NCBI RefSeq assembly: GCF_027409185.1
Contig: NC_084472.1
Span: forward strand, 49,525,427-49,589,426
DNA length: 64,000 nt
Reading direction: 5' to 3'
Origin: Cynocephalus volans
Lineage: Eukaryota > Chordata > Mammalia > Dermoptera > Cynocephalidae
Below the pieces are notes generated by a model, which searched no databases, was not told where the DNA came from, and saw only the letters and a program-made list of their open reading frames with translations. Of the stretch, positions 46,870 to 59,900 are shown in pieces; positions within the stretch are counted from its first letter, which is position 1; every line of letters begins with the position of its first letter. Position numbers and translations under genes: made by a program.

Positions 46870-47609
46870 AATACTTGTTTAAGTTTTATCTGTGAGAGTG
46901 GTAATGTGATTTCCCCAACTTGTTATCAAGGTACCATAAAACACAATTGTTTCTCCTGTTTAATTTTACTGTGCATTTCTTACACATTAGATGGGACGAA
47001 TCATTACATTGTAAAATCTCTGAGGCAAGAGTCTGTATCTTCTATGATCTGGTAACTCCCCATAGTGTCTGGTATATAGTGTATTCTCATATACGTCTGA
47101 TATCCAGCAGTCGTATGAAAGTTTGGCAATAGATCAGAAACATTTGCGTAATAAGAATGTTGATGAATCTTGTTACTGGTAGACATTTCACAGGAAATGA
47201 TTGGCAAGAATTGCCCAACACTGTCTTAGCCTCTCCCATCTGAATGATTATAGAAGGTAGGTAACATAGAGATGAGGAAAATTTCTTACTGGAACTTAGT
47301 ATCATTGCTATTTCTCCTCTACCAGGATGGCATATAGAAGGATCTACTTGGCTCAGTTTTTCTAAAGAAAACAATATTCTTTTGTGATTGGGTGCTGTGA
47401 TATTATAATATATAGTTTGGTTTTGGTCCACAGTTCTGGCTTATAACTCTCATAGCTCTTGTTATTTCCTAAGTGACTAAAACAATAAACATATCTTTTG
47501 TTAAGGTATTTGGCCATCTGTCTTTTGTTCCTGAAGAAGCTTCATAACAGTTTCAGAGTGATAAAGGTGTAAGACAGTCTTTTGTTATAACGTTGGAGTA
47601 CTTTAGACA
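46870..47609. other. Intergenic, no feature seen
   Basis: AT-rich sequence between the CBX3 copy and an old LTR. The short frames on both strands have no recognisable motif. Confidence 0.5.
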
Positions 47610-49165
47610 TGTTGGGGCTCAGAAAACGATACCCAAAAGTGAAGCAGCCTCAGAAGCAAACTCTCTCTCTGACCTTCTGCCCTCCTGTCTCTTGCCCCTC
47701 ATTTATCCTTGAGGCAAATTCTACTTTTATAGAAACTAGAATTCCTCTTCCTCAAGGCAGGTCATAGATTCAAGAATACCTTTTCCCCAAAGCCAGCCAT
47801 AAAGCCTAAAGTATTACTCTAATCTTCTGTCCCACCCTCTCCCCCTGCCACTCTGTGTAACAGCTGGCCATAAAGAAATTAAGATCCTCATTTCAGAAAT
47901 AGTTTACCCCATAACCAGGAGGAAGAAATGCTACAACAGAGAGACCAAGAAGAATCTGAACAGACATGCCATGCTGGGTTTTCCACCACAGTCTATTACT
48001 ATTGAAACATTCCCTTTTTGTCCAGTCAGTTCTACAAAGCTGTCTGTTCTTCATTGAGCATAAAAATAGATAGTTTCTTTGGGTCTTCATTCTGAAGGCA
48101 CCCATGTCACATAAAACTATGATCAAATAAATTTGTTATGGTTTTTCTTGTTAACCTGTCTTTGTCATAGGGGTGTTGGTCTTCACCCTTATGATGGGGA
48201 GAAAAGGGATTTTCCCCATCTGCCCCTACAACCCTTAGAAGCATGCCTCAAAAAAAATAAAATACTCTCTCTCTCTCTCTCTCTCTGAACTTTTCCTGCC
48301 CTCCTTTCACCCGCTCCTTTTTCTCCCCAGTGAAGACTATAGAAACTAAAAATATAGTCTAATCTTCTCCCACTTTGCTGTCTTGGAACTGGTGATAAAG
48401 AAATTTAATGACCTACCTTGTCTGATTGTAGGTGGTAAGGTCCTCATTCCAGAGGGGTCCTGCTACATACCTGGGAGGAAGTAATGCTGTGCAGAGATGC
48501 CAGGAAGAATTTGAACAGACAGTCCTTTCTGGGTTTCCCCTCCCAGTCTGTTAGTATTAGATCACACACTTTTTTGTCCAATCACATATCTACATAGTTG
48601 TCCATGCTTCAGTCATGCCTATCCAATGGAGTCTCCATAAAAGGCCCAAGAGGATGGGGTACGGAGAGCTTCTGGACAGCTGAACTTGGGGAGGCTTGCA
48701 GGAGGTGAACAAGAACTCATACATATGCTGGGAGGGTGGTGCACACCAACTCCATAGGAATGGAAGCTTCTGTGCTTAGGACCCTTCCAGACCTTGCCCT
48801 ATGTATTTCATCATCTGGCTGTTTATTTCTATCCTCAGAAATGTCCGTTAAAGTAACCTGATAAATGTAAATAAGTGTTTCTCCAAGTTTTGTGAGCTGC
48901 TCTAGAAAATTTATCAAGCCTAGAGAGGGGGTCATGGGAACTCCAATTTATAGGTGGTCCATCAGAAGTTCTGGAGACTTGAACTTGTATCTAGAAGTGG
49001 AGGCAGTCTTGTAGGACTGAGCACTCAACCTGTGGGTTTTGATGCTATTTCCAAGCATCAGAATTGAATTGTATTAGAAGATGCCCAGCTGGTGTCCACT
49101 GCAGAACTGATTGCTTGCTTGGTGGTGGGAGAAATCCCCACACATTTGGTCACAGAAGTCTTCTG
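47610..49165 (+). repeat. Two related old ERV LTRs in tandem
   Basis: The first copy starts TGTTGGGGCTCAG at 47,610 and runs to about 48,225; the second runs from about 48,230 to 49,165. They share blocks such as 'gaggaag(a/t)aatgct', 'gaacagaca', 'ctgggttt(t/c)cc' and 'tttttgtcca'. The second keeps a longer 3' part with 'ccataaaaggcccaagagga' and 'ggtgtccactgcag'. The pattern matches a mammalian LTR family I cannot name. A (CT)n repeat (48,265-48,286) lies near their joint. Confidence 0.5.
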
Positions 49166-49914
49166 GGTTGATTGTTGTGATATGAGAGCCCAGGAAAAGT
49201 AGTTTGTCTTCTCAACACTGATGTGCTTCAGGAAAACAAGCTCAAGTCATGTAACAAAGAGTTATATCTTAGTATATACTCAGTTCATCCCTTTGATAGA
49301 TACTGCAATCAGCAGCTCTTTGTACTTGCCAAATTTATTATTAGTACGAACCTAGCCCTGTAATGAAAATAAACATTTCAAAAAATAAAACTTGCAGCAT
49401 ACCCTAGCTGGAAATAAGGGCTAGAAAGTTTATAAATATGTTTTAGTTTGAATTTGTGGTAAAAAAATAGACCTCCCAAATGTGTAATGGTGCAGTACAG
49501 CAAAACTTTGTTCCTTGTATATCCAAGAGTTTGAGATGTGTATTCTTCCTTGACAGGTGGGTTCCCTCTACACAGTAAATCGAGGACCCGGGCCTCTTCC
49601 AGCTAGTGGCTTTGCCATCTCCCCAACCCCCCAGCGCATCACTACCTCCAGCTAGTGAAAGTGTAGGGGGCATGGTGGGGACTTACCCTTTTTTTAAAAA
49701 AAAATCTTAGCCTGGAAATGGCACACAGAATTTCTGCTCATATTCTATTGACTAAAACTCATATTCTATCAACTAAAACATGGCAACACCTAACTGTAAG
49801 GGATGTTGGGAAATATAGACTAGCTGTGTGTCCAAAAAGAAGTAATAGATATTTTTTATGATTTTTCTCCCTCCCTTTCTTTTTCACTCTCTCTTCCCTC
49901 CCCCCTTCTTTCTT
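49166..49914. other. Intergenic, no feature seen
   Basis: AT-rich sequence with one GC-richer minus-strand frame (49,443-49,673) that has no recognisable motif. Nothing called. Confidence 0.5.
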
Positions 49915-50345
49915 TATCTTTTTTATTTTGAGATAATTTTAGGCTTTAGACTTTAGAGTTGCAGAGGTATTTTCTGAATACATTTCTCCCAGCTTTTCTT
50001 TATGTTAACATCTAAAGAGCCATAGAACAATTTTCAAAACCTAGCACAATGCTATTGACTAAAACTGCAGACATTGTTCAGATTTCACTAGTTTTTCCTA
50101 TAATGTCATTTTTCTTTTCCAGGATCCAGTGAATTTAGTTGTCACATTTCCTTAGTCTGTTCCATCTGTAACAGAGGTTTTTATGACCTTGTCACTTTTG
50201 AAAAATCTATAGTTACAGGTCAATAATTTTGTAAAATGTCACTCAGTTTGTGTTTGTCTGATGTTCTCTCATGATTGGATTGAAGTTATGCATTATTGGG
50301 AAGGCTTCCATAGACTGGAGGTGATCCACCTTTCTCAGTGCATCA
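49915..50345 (-). repeat. Antisense L1 3' fragment (same family as 3885-4330)
   Basis: 'cctataatgtcatttttctt', 'ccaggatccagtgaattta' and 'gtttgtgtttgtctgatgtt' align in order with the fragment near 3,900. Old and divergent. Confidence 0.55.
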
Positions 50346-50558
50346 TATATATGATATCAACGTGTATTACAGGAAAAAGAAGTATGTGAACCTTGATCAC
50401 TTGTGAACTGCCCTTCCCATTGTAATATACAAGATGTCAATGTGTATTACAGGAAAAAGAAGTACGTGAACCTTGATCCCTTGTGTTCTGCCCTTCTCAG
50501 TGTAATATACAAGATGTCAATGTGTATTACAGGAAAAAGAAGTATGTGAACCTTGACC
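50345..50558. repeat. Tandem repeat of 80 bp, about 2.7 copies
   Basis: The word 'tgtattacaggaaaaagaag' begins at 50,363, 50,443 and 50,523, with near-identical sequence between. It sits at the end of the L1 fragment, so a local duplication followed the L1 insertion. Confidence 0.85.
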
Positions 50559-51237
50559 ACACGGCTAAGGTGGTGTCTGCCAGCATTCCCCACTATAAAA
50601 TCACTATTTTTGTCTTTGAAATGATCAAATATCATTTAAGAATGTGGAAATATTCTGCTTTCAGTTTAACCTATAAACCAGTGATTTTAACACCCATCAG
50701 GATGTCTTGCCTGCAGCAATTATTACTGTGGTATTCTAACGATAATTTTCTGTATCCTTCATCAAAAAATATATTTTGGGTGGATATCTGATGGTTACAT
50801 AGAAATTAAGGATTTTTGCCCTCCTCTCTTTCTCCCTCTTTTAGAGATTAAAGTGACCGTGGTTTAAATGTTAGATAGTGACAGGAGGTTTGGAAGAAGA
50901 TGAAAGGGCTAAAGGATAAGAGATGTAATGCCACAGCTTTGCAGTACTTAGATATGGTCCAGAAAGGAAGCTCTCGGGAATGGCGGAAAGAAAACCTGGG
51001 TTTTAGTTACAATTCTCCTTTTACCTTAATATAAGGAGGTGTTTTTACTTTGCTTTTCTAATTTATAGACAATTCTATAAATTGTTCAAGGTAATGAGTT
51101 AGGATGTAGCACTTTGAATTACTAGGAGGGATAATAGCTGATTTATGAATTCAGGGTATTCTTATGCCACACTAAAATGTAGGTATTATTAAAGTAGCAA
51201 GTCTACTTGTGCTTATTAAAAAGGAACAAGGCTAATG

Positions 51238-51470
51238 TTGTTTGGGCATTTACTATGTGCAGGCACTGTGCTAGGAGCTTTACATATACTAATGAGTTTA
51301 ACCCTCTCGTACCATTATGAGGGCAATATTGTTAGTCCTATTGGATAGATGAAGAACTTGAAGCACAGGGAGGTTAAGTAACTTGCCCTAGGTCTCATGG
51401 TTAATAAGTGGTGCAATTACGAATTGAACCACTGTGATCTGGCTCCAGAGTTTGCACTCTTCATCACTTC
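51238..51470. repeat. MIR SINE
   Basis: 'tttactatgtgcaggcactg', 'gaggttaagtaacttgccct' and 'agtggtgcaattacgaattg' follow the MIR pattern. Confidence 0.7.
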
Positions 51471-53454
51471 ACTGTAAACTTGTGCCCTGGTTGTAGCCAC
51501 TTGCTGGACTAATATTCATCTGGTACACACAGTATGGCCACACTGACTAATTACTTCTTTTCAGATTGGTCAGTGCCTGTGCCCTACAGGCTGTTAAATA
51601 TTTGGGGTACAAGCCTGGCCACTGGAGAATAAAAATGTTTTTATTTCTTAATTAAGTTTGAATTGAGCAAGTATATTTGAAAGCATAAGTGAACCTCAGG
51701 ATATATTTTCTGGTATTTATGTTTATGATTGGAGCACAATAACTTAAATATTGAAGTGAAAAAGGAAGTATTAGACAATTGTTAATTGTTCTTCCAATTT
51801 TGAGGCATTAGCCCATGTTTGTCTTTGGCCACAATGTATAGGTAGTATGATTCTTGTTTAAAAGTGGTTATTAGATGTGTGATTAGGTGTGTTATAAAGA
51901 AATCTAAATAGAGTCACCAATTTACTACTCTTCTGATATGTCTGGTGCTTGCTTGGTGATTTGGCTGCTATGAGTGTTTGTAGAATCGGTTCAGTTTACA
52001 ATTCTGCCTATTTTCTTCCCAGCCTGCCAATCACTTCTGGTCTAATAGGACCCTCTCCTTTACTAAGGGGTATGTGAATGGCTGGCATACCCACTATTGG
52101 AGGAGGGAGGGCATCCTCTGGATTGCACCACAGAGTTACATTCACATGCCTGAAAATGATTTGTGTAATATTCCTGCTTGTAGTGTCCTGCTTCAATTCG
52201 CCTTGAGTCATTTACACGTATATGAAAGGCATGAAGTTCTCCTGCAGCAAATCAGAAAAGTTTGAGGAAAAGCTCTGGATGACCACGGGAGGGCTGGGCT
52301 TTTGTTTTGGCTCCACCAGTGACTTGTTACCTTGGGAAAAATACTTAGCCTCTTTGGGCTGTTTTCTTAACTGCAAAGATAAAAAGGACTATATCCAATG
52401 GCAGGATTCTTTCAAGCAGTATTTTAGTGAGTTTGGTGTAGTTTGGTTGATGATTTGCTTGTCTTGACATTTAAATAAATGCTAAGCACAACCCCTAGAC
52501 AACGCTGGTGACAAAGAAGTGTGCACATTTTCAAGAAAGAATAGCAGCAAAAGATGAAATTGTATGAAACTTGCTTTGAAGATTAGTATAGTACTATTGT
52601 CTATTAAAACCAAAGAAAAGTGACCATACTGTATTTCACTGAGTATAAAAGACCACTCATTTAAAAACATCCCATTTTCATTTGTTAAAATGTGGAAAAT
52701 TATGCACCTTCGATTTGATGCAATGTGGTAGGAAAGCCCTAAGGTCAACTCCCCCATCTCTTGAGCATAGACTAACCTGCAGCCTTGTTGGAACCTAGTG
52801 CTGCCTGATCCAGAGAGGGTCTACATTCTTGCCACATGGTCTGTTCTGGAGTTGCTTATTGACAAAACATTAATATGGACTAGAATGTAACTGACTAAAT
52901 GTGCCTACATAGTAAGACCATGCTGGAACTTGAAGGCTCAGTTCAAATTACAATTTCAAGACTTACCTTCTCTCACCTTTTCGGACACAGTCACTCTGTT
53001 CTGTTTCCTCATAGGACCTTGTACATAGTTCTACTGTAACACTTAGCACATTTTGTTGTAATTACTTGCTTTCTTTTCTGTTTCTTTTACTAGATTATGA
53101 GCTTTTCAAAGGCCTTTTGAGAAGGAATAAAGATAGGAAGCTGGGAAGGAAAGAAGGGCAGATGACTGTTTTGTAGATTATAGTAGCATTTTTTAGATAA
53201 CTCAGACCACCATTCATCACCAGGAAAGATGATGCAAAATTAATTTTATATGAAGATTTAACTTTCAGATAACAATATTATTCCATAAACCATTAGAAAA
53301 ATCAATCACATTATTCAGAGGCAAGATTGATATGGGTAAAAAAAATTTTACTAGACTGAGCACCAACTATAGGAAGTCACAGAGAACCAATGTCATGGAA
53401 GAATTTTATGATAAAGGATGCTTTGCTCCAACACTGAAACTGCCTCTGTGTCTT

Positions 53455-53620
53455 GAGGCAGTTACCACACCTCTGTCTCAGGTTTCCCATCTGCAAAATG
53501 GGAATAATCATAGCATGTGGTAGGATCACTGTAGGAATGAAATCACATAATGTTTGTAGAACATGTAGCACAGTGCCTGGCACATAGTGAGAGAAGGAAA
53601 TAAATATTGGTTATTGTTAT
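53455..53620 (+). repeat. MIR SINE just upstream of the bicupin promoter
   Basis: 'tctgcaaaatgggaataatc' and 'agcacagtgcctggcacata' are diagnostic MIR words. Confidence 0.75.
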
Positions 53621-53788
53621 TACTGTAGATGTGTCATCAGTGGGCAAAGAGTTGGGGACTGAACAAAGCAAGTGTTTTATTGGTCTCTCACCTGGTAATT
53701 CTTTCAGGGATTTTTTTTTTTTTTTTTGTAAACCAATATTGGAATTCAAGAGACAGCTTCCTTATTCCATTTCCTTAACTTTCAGCTC

Positions 53789-53796
53789 TATATAAG
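53789..53796 (+). promoter_or_regulatory. Candidate TATA box of the transmembrane bicupin gene
   Basis: TATATAAG lies 122 bp before the ATG at 53,911. A start site near 53,820 would give a 5' UTR of about 90 nt containing no earlier ATG. There is no CpG island, which suggests tissue-restricted expression. The inference rests on position only. Confidence 0.5.
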
Positions 53797-53910
53797 TACT
53801 CTCTTACTTAAGAGTTTCCATTCTTCTCTCAAGGATCTGCCAGTTTGCCAGAGCTGTATTTCCCTCCCCACTCCTTTCTTTTTCAGTGAATTGCTTGCTC
53901 CTCTTTGCCA

Positions 53911-53994
53911 ATGGACAACTTGGCATTTGAAACGCAAGAAAATGCAACACATGATGCTTCGTCTATGGGGAAGATAAACACCATCTCCAGAACG
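53911..53994 (+). CDS. Bicupin gene exon 1 (start codon)
   Basis: ATG at 53,911 with G at +4. 28 codons encode MDNLAFETQENATHDASSMG, then KINTISRT. Donor ACG|GTAAGG, phase 0. The stretch is polar with no signal peptide, as expected for a type II anchor protein. I chose this start because it is the first ATG after the TATA box and the frame continues into exon 2. Confidence 0.75.
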
Positions 53995-56900
53995 GTAAGG
54001 TGGGGATTTACATTTTATAATTAGTTTCTTCCTTCATGCAGAGCTCAGGAAAGAATCCCTTTCTAGAGTAACTCTCTCAAGTAACCCTTTTCAGAAAGAT
54101 AGCATGTCCTGCTCTAAATATGTCCTCATTTGCCTTCTCTCTCATAAACTCTTAACTCACAACTCCTTTAGCTCTTTAATGGCACAACTCTCTTTGAATA
54201 TTTGAATGGGTATTATCACCAGGTAAACTATTTGCCTCTTAATTGGGGTCGTCTAGAGGCAATGTCTTTATCCATGCTGATCAGTGAACATCAGACAAGT
54301 TAAAGGGGAGAACTCTTTTATTTTTATTCTTTTGCTCAGCTGGTTTTTCATGGTCCCTCTTTATAATATTTTCTTTCTCTGTCAATTAGGGGCGGCAGAG
54401 TAATGATTTATCCTCTCTTCTGTTTAAAGGGATCCAGGCAAGGAGGTTTTCAAGCTCCAGGTTGTAATACACTAGTCATGAAATCAATATAGTGGGTTGG
54501 AATTGGCATTTAAGAATGGATAGTGTAACAAATAAGTATTGTTTTGTGAAACTTTTGTTTCAGTGATATGTATCTATTTACATGCGTGTTTGTGTGTGCA
54601 CATATACATATGGATTGTACTGGATCACAATTGGAAATGTATTTTTTAATGTGGATGTGGTAAAAAAGTTTGAGAAACACTCACTGATCAAGGCCAGTGA
54701 TTAAGGAAGAAATGTTAATATCTAATAAAGCAGTACTCTTTGAGATATACAAAATTATATGCTGTCCTTTTCTTTTTCTTTTTTCAACCTAAATGTGACC
54801 TTACAGATGTATGTAAATATAAACTTTCCTTTGAGAGCACTGGACAATAAGTATTAATTCAAGTTTTAATAATCCCCAAAAGATATGCAGTGGTAGCACT
54901 GTCGTTTAGTGGAAATAGCACAGATTCAGGGGGACTTCTTTCTAGAACTACAATTACAGATTAACAGTGTGGCTATTCACAAGTTATTGCTCCTCCCTGG
55001 GCCTCAGTTTACTCATTAGGAAAATATGACACAGACGTTACACTGAATCTTTAAGATTCTTTCCAGGGTAAAATTTCCGTGTTTATATCTTGAGACTAGT
55101 TCCTACCAGGACCCTTACACAGAGCTCAGAACAGACTCTTTCAGCCAGCTATCTTCGTAAGAAAGGTAGTACTTCCTGCTCTGATCATTCCCCAGTTCAA
55201 CATCAAAAAAATAAACATAAATTTTAAGTACTTTAAAAAGACAGAACTTTTCACTATGTCAGTTGAAGTTAGTATAAAGAAAAATTTAAGTAATTAAGAG
55301 AGGAGTCAATGTTTCTAATGCATCATGAGTAGAGAATGATGGCTTCATAATTTCTCCTAGGAGAAGAAGAGGCAGTGGTCATTGATGAGCATTTTCCTGG
55401 TGTGTCTCTTGGCCTGCGTCATTACCACAGCAATAGGAGTGCTGATTCTCTCCTTGGTTTATGTCATCACCTACCAGCCTCATTCAGATGCTCATATTCA
55501 ACCTGAAACCTGGACTCTGCAAACTTCCATATTGCAAAAGGCTGTAGATCCAAAATTCCAGTTTCTTAATCATTTACCTGAATCCAAGGTATGGATCATG
55601 CATATCTGGAAAAAGAATTATTCTAAATGGCAATTTCAAACCACCTTTTAGTTGCATATTTATTAAGCTTTGTTCTCTATAGGAAGGAACCAGCTATGGG
55701 CCATCAGGATGAAGGGAAGGGATGGATAGAGAAGATGGAAGGGTTGGGTTGATATTGGCCTCAAGCAGAAATTTTCTTTAGTAGCCAGTTCTATGTCTCT
55801 TTGGAGGGGAGAACTGCAAGTGGGCAAATAGAAATCCCTCTATTCTCTTGCTGAGCTAGGGGCCTTTTTGAAGTCTAACAGGGTTTAGAATTATAGCACT
55901 ATGTGTGCCACTATTGTCATTCCTGAGTTCTTGCAGACCTATTCCTTGTATTCCTTTTTGGGACTCCAAAATTTACCTCACTCTCATTGCTTTTTCTGTT
56001 TTGCTTCCCTCTTACTCTGTAGGCCATGGTAATCTCATGTTCCTTAGGAAATGGCCTCCTTACTGATGGTTGCTTGTTTATGATTTTTTAGGTCTTTGAG
56101 TACCCTGGCGGTGAAATCCAATGGGCCCGGTACAGAAGCAATGTCAAAGACTACCTCAGTGATGAAGAAGAGGCCTTTGGCACCAGCTTGAACAGTCAGA
56201 GATCACAGATGACTCTGGGGACCCTGAGAATAAAAAGCAATGGCCTCCGGGCTCCTCATTGGCACTTCAATGCCAATGAACATGGCTATCTGGCACAGGT
56301 ATAACCAGTTTGCCTACACTCTGCTCTTAAGCATCTATGTTGCACATCCTCAGGGATATTATTTTAGTTGTTGCAAAACCTACTTAACTAAGTGACAGAC
56401 AAACATGCAAGCTTTGTCTATATATTCAATTAGATTAGTTAGCTGTGTCTCGAAGTGTTAGCCTGTTTGTTTTAATTATTTTTGGCATCACTTTCAACTT
56501 CTTTTTCAATATGAAATCATTTTTCACACACTATTGTTAAAATAAGATCACTGTTTAGTTCTCTGAGCCAAAGCCACAACTGGCAGCTCTGATCTAATGA
56601 TCAAAGAAATGACAGTTTTCCTCTAAGGAAAAAAGCAGCCACCAGAATAACAAATTAATTTGCTGATGTTAGGCTTGGAGTCTCTAAGATCAGGCAATTT
56701 GGATGCTCTTTTGTGGCTCAGACCTTTCAGAATATTCTTGAAGTCAAGTGAGTGAAAAGCATGTACTTACTTGAATTTCAAATAAATCTTTAATTCCAAA
56801 AAATATTTATTAGTTTCTTTTTGTGTTCCAGACACTGGGGAAGCTGTAATGTCTAAGCCCTCACAGAACTTTCAGAGTTTTGTCTTACCCTGGTGATCTG

Positions 56901-59900
56901 GTTAATAGATGTGTAGCCAATTTTATGTGACTTTTTTTTTTTGTGGTTGTTGTTGTTAATAAAGCCCCCTTTTTGATACTTGGACAATTCATTCAATTCT
57001 AGAATTTACAACAGGAAGAGAGATTAGAGTTTCATCCATATGAGACCAAACCCTTCTTTTTTCCTCATGAGTGAACAGAGGCTAAGAGAGATTAGGTGAC
57101 TTTTCTAAAGATAAACTGTTGTCATTGGCTGGACTGAGACAAAATCTATGTTTTCTGACTTCTTGTTTTGTTCAATATATACAAAATATGTAAAAAAATA
57201 TCTTCAAAAGTAATGTCTTGTCTGTAAAGCACACATCTGTACGTAGCACATGCACATGCACATGCACAAACATATATACCTGTGTGATCACCTATGAACG
57301 TGCATACATCCTGCATATGTGGTTCAAACTCTAAAACATGGAGTCGCAAAAATTGGTTCTTGAGGAGAGGGGCAAAAAATTTTACCCATTGTGTGTATAA
57401 AGCATAGATACACAGAGCACATAAGCAGTGTATGTATACAGCATACTGATCTATGGTGTACTTATGGTATTAAAATTTCACAGGGTGGTGATAGGAAAAA
57501 AAGTATAAAAATGTGCTTTAGAATGAAAAAAGGTGAGAAACATTGTTCTAAAGTGATGTTGGCTGTGCTTTTTGGTTTATGTTTTAGGGTACAGCATGGA
57601 TTGGTGTGGTTGATGACGGTGGTGAAGTAGTTACCACGTACAATGTTACAGCTGGCCAGGTGATCTTCTTCCCTAAAAATACACTACACTGGATAAAGAA
57701 TGTGGGGACTGAAGACTGCTTTTTCTTGCTCTTCTTTTCCACACATGATGAACTTCAGACCCTGGATGTTGATGATGTATTGTTTTCTACGCCTGAGGAC
57801 ATTGCTTCTAGGTCACTTAAGGTATGTACCATTTCTGAAACACATCTCACCTTGAAGGTTTGTATTACACAGGCACAAAGAGAGCATGCTTATTCATGTT
57901 TCCAGGGCAGCAGTCAGCACAGGTCCAGAAGAAATTAATTAATAGGTATTGTGACAGTTGGATAGTGGACCCCAAAGCATATCTTGTGTTCCTACTAAAG
58001 ACAGAAAAAAAAGAAAAATTGTTGAAATTGAGTGCTTTTTATTTTCCTTTATGAAGGTCTTCCATAGGAAACTATAATGTATTGACAGAAAGATTGTGGT
58101 ATTGTTAATCGAAAAAATTGCTGTAATTGTTATCCCTGAAGAGTCATAAGCTGGCCCATTCTTTCTGTGTGGAGAAGTTTGCTTCAGATAATGTAAAAAT
58201 GTTTTCTTAATCTCATGCAAAGGATTCCATACTTTTTCCTGAAGAATCACTACTTTTGATCTCTCCAAATGTTTACATTATTTCTCGGGGTGGGCACTGA
58301 TAATGCTGGTTACAGAGAGTCAGGTGTGGATGCTGACAATGCAAAAGGATAAGAGCAATTGATGATGGCCCACGATTCACAACTGGGGGAGGTTCTGTGG
58401 TAAGCATAGAAACCTATACATAAGGGTCCTTCAAAAAGGTCATAGAAAGATTAGCATTATCTTTTAATTCTATTTTTCCATGACCTTTTGAAGTACCCTC
58501 ATAATAAGTTTTTGAGATCTACCTTGTGGTAACCCTAGTCTAGTGCTACAAGGAGAAGTAGGAGAGATTAAGGAGATTTTTGGTAAGCACGGGAACCAAT
58601 GTATATTTTTGCAGGAGTTTATGTTGACCATAAAAAACCAACACATTTAAAAGCAAAATACATCGAAAACTTTGTAAGTTTCAATGGATTTCATAAATGT
58701 CATAAGCCTTAGCCTAACTGAGGTCAGCTCTTCTGACTGGGCCACTGAAAACCACACTGGTGCTAGTGCTACCCGATCCTCAGCCACCCACCCTTCTAGT
58801 AGGAAAATTTGTAGAGCGTTCCACAAATATCTTATGTGATTTCTTCTGTGTTTCAGCCTGAAGGTGGAATTAATTTCATTAGAGCATTCCAGAAGCAAGA
58901 AGAGGATCAGGGGGTCAATCTCCCTCCCAATTTGGCAGAACTGGTTACCAATGCTAGTTATGTACAGTCTCCAGACAGCCTTGTGTGGAGATACTTTTAT
59001 GACCTTAAAGGTACTGTATGTTACTAAGTGAAGCCTCTTTGGTTAACTACTTATATATATGATTATATATGTATATTGAATTGGCATTTTTTTTATGGTA
59101 GGTTGCAATCAAGAGAAATTTGAAAAAACACATTTCTCAACAGAGTAGGCAATGTGAGAAAAAGCCTGGAGGCAAAAGAGAATGTGACAAAGGATTTTGA
59201 AGTGTGAGGGGTGTGTGTTGGGGCTGGGGTGCTGTAAGAGAAGAGGCTGGTGAAAGAGGAGGGGTCAAATCATACAAGTTTTAGAAGCCATGCTAACACG
59301 TTTGTATTGTATTTTGATGGAAAAGAGGAGCAATTGAAGGGTTTTAAATAAGAGAGTGATGCAATTTGTTTTGCTTTTTGAAGCGATGACCACTCTGGCT
59401 GAATTGTAGAGAATGCATTGGAAGGACTAGATGGGGGGCAGGGAGATGAGTTGGGGGCTCCCTCCCATAGTCCCTCAAGTAGGGGACCATGGTGGCCTTT
59501 ATTATGGCAGTTGTGAGAGGGAGAGAATTGTTGTGAAGCAAAGAATTTAAGGAGGTAGGGCAGACAGGACTTGGTAGCTGACTAACTTGAAGGGTGAGGT
59601 AGAGATTGGTGTTGAGGATGACTCTCCAGTTTTTTAGCGAAGTCCCCTGAATTGAACAGTCCATCCTGAAGAGGACACACTATGTTAGGAATCTCAAGTG
59701 AGCTCAGAAGGTAGGATAGCATCTGACTATGTCAGGTTAATATTGGGGGTGCGTATGATCTGGTGTCAGTTCCTGCTGTGTAAGTTTTATGTGAATACAG
59801 AAGAGCTGTGTACTTTACTGGGACTAAATCTGGCTCTCCATTGGAGTTTCATTTTGAGATATTTCATCTCTTTTTGTTTTTTAATCTTCATCTGATGCAG

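Larger units (their letters stand above)
50559..53788. other. Intergenic sequence upstream of the bicupin gene
   Basis: Contains MIR pieces (about 51,238-51,470 and 53,455-53,620) and an L2-like piece (about 52,930-53,110). Short frames here have no motifs. I see no further promoter-like CpG-rich stretch; the bicupin gene appears to use a TATA promoter at 53,789. Confidence 0.55.
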
